DNA of 5,785 nt from Propionibacteriaceae bacterium (GTDB lineage Bacteria > Actinomycetota > Actinomycetes > Propionibacteriales > Propionibacteriaceae). Location: positions 1 through 5,785 of the forward strand of contig DMIX01000172.1 in NCBI GenBank assembly GCA_003451975.1. Direction: 5' to 3'. The notes below the pieces were generated by a model. The model was not told where the DNA came from, ran no database searches, and saw only the letters and a list, made by a program, of their open reading frames with translations. Shown here piece after piece: positions 5,647 to 5,785 of the stretch. The position numbers were made by a program, and so were the translations under genes. Each line of letters begins with the position of its first letter. The first letter of the stretch is position 1.

Positions 5647-5785
5647 ATGAGTTGGCAGCAATACCCGCAGCAACAGCTGGTGCCCTACACCACACAGCCG
5701 GTGATGTTGACCGATCAGCAGCAACCCAACACGGCTGTAGTCGTGATCGCTTGGGTGCTCGCGGTCTTCACAAGCCTTTATCTGC
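5647..5785 (+). CDS. Small membrane protein with Gln-rich N-terminus, 3'-truncated by the window edge
   Basis: Only the first 46 codons are present. ATG 5647 is preceded by GGAGG at 5 nt spacing, the strongest ribosome site in the window. Residues 1-27 are hydrophilic and Gln/Pro/Tyr-rich (nine Gln), followed by PNTAVVVIAWVLAVFTSLYL (27-46), the start of a transmembrane helix. The layout, a short Q/P-rich cytosolic tail then NTxxxVxAWVLxVFT, resembles small actinobacterial membrane proteins annotated as superinfection-immunity-like (Imm_superinfect family) or DUF4234/TM2-like. The diagnostic region (LPWxIAxxRGK in the former) lies beyond the window, so the family is a guess. It is 41 bp downstream of leuB on the same strand, with no functional tie to it visible. 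Confidence 0.65.
   Translation, partial: MSWQQYPQQQLVPYTTQPVMLTDQQQPNTAVVVIAWVLAVFTSLYL

Overview
The window is high-GC DNA with third-position G/C-rich codons, GTG as well as ATG starts, and several genes lacking Shine-Dalgarno sites. It looks like an actinobacterial chromosome. The proteins resemble actinobacterial families, possibly Propionibacteriales or Streptomyces-like relatives, but genus cannot be fixed from the sequence alone. It holds four complete genes and two genes cut by the window edges. No tRNA, rRNA, mobile element or CRISPR array is visible.

Layout, left to right: (1) the 3' three-quarters of a pyrimidine/thymidine phosphorylase gene (deoA, + strand); (2) a convergent small gene (- strand) for a soluble DUF1707/LiaF-like protein, whose stop codon overlaps the deoA stop; (3) cimA, citramalate synthase (- strand), ending in a long hairpin; (4) a 131-bp gap holding an ilvE terminator hairpin, a short direct repeat and the probable cimA promoter; (5) ilvE, branched-chain aminotransferase (- strand); (6) a 69-bp divergent promoter region; (7) leuB, 3-isopropylmalate dehydrogenase (+ strand); (8) the start of a gene for a Gln-rich, membrane-anchored small protein.

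The core is a branched-chain amino acid module. CimA makes (R)-citramalate from pyruvate and acetyl-CoA. LeuCD, not in this window, would isomerise it. LeuB can oxidise the resulting methylmalate to 2-oxobutyrate as well as doing its leucine step. IlvE performs the final transamination to Leu, Ile and Val. Together they predict a threonine-independent route to isoleucine alongside leucine synthesis.

Nothing here looks like an undescribed system. The most interesting signals are regulatory: three starts with a TANNNT box 6-7 nt upstream and no Shine-Dalgarno (probable leaderless mRNAs), two strong minus-strand hairpins after ilvE and cimA, a compact back-to-back ilvE/leuB promoter region, and a hairpin covering the ribosome binding site of the last gene.
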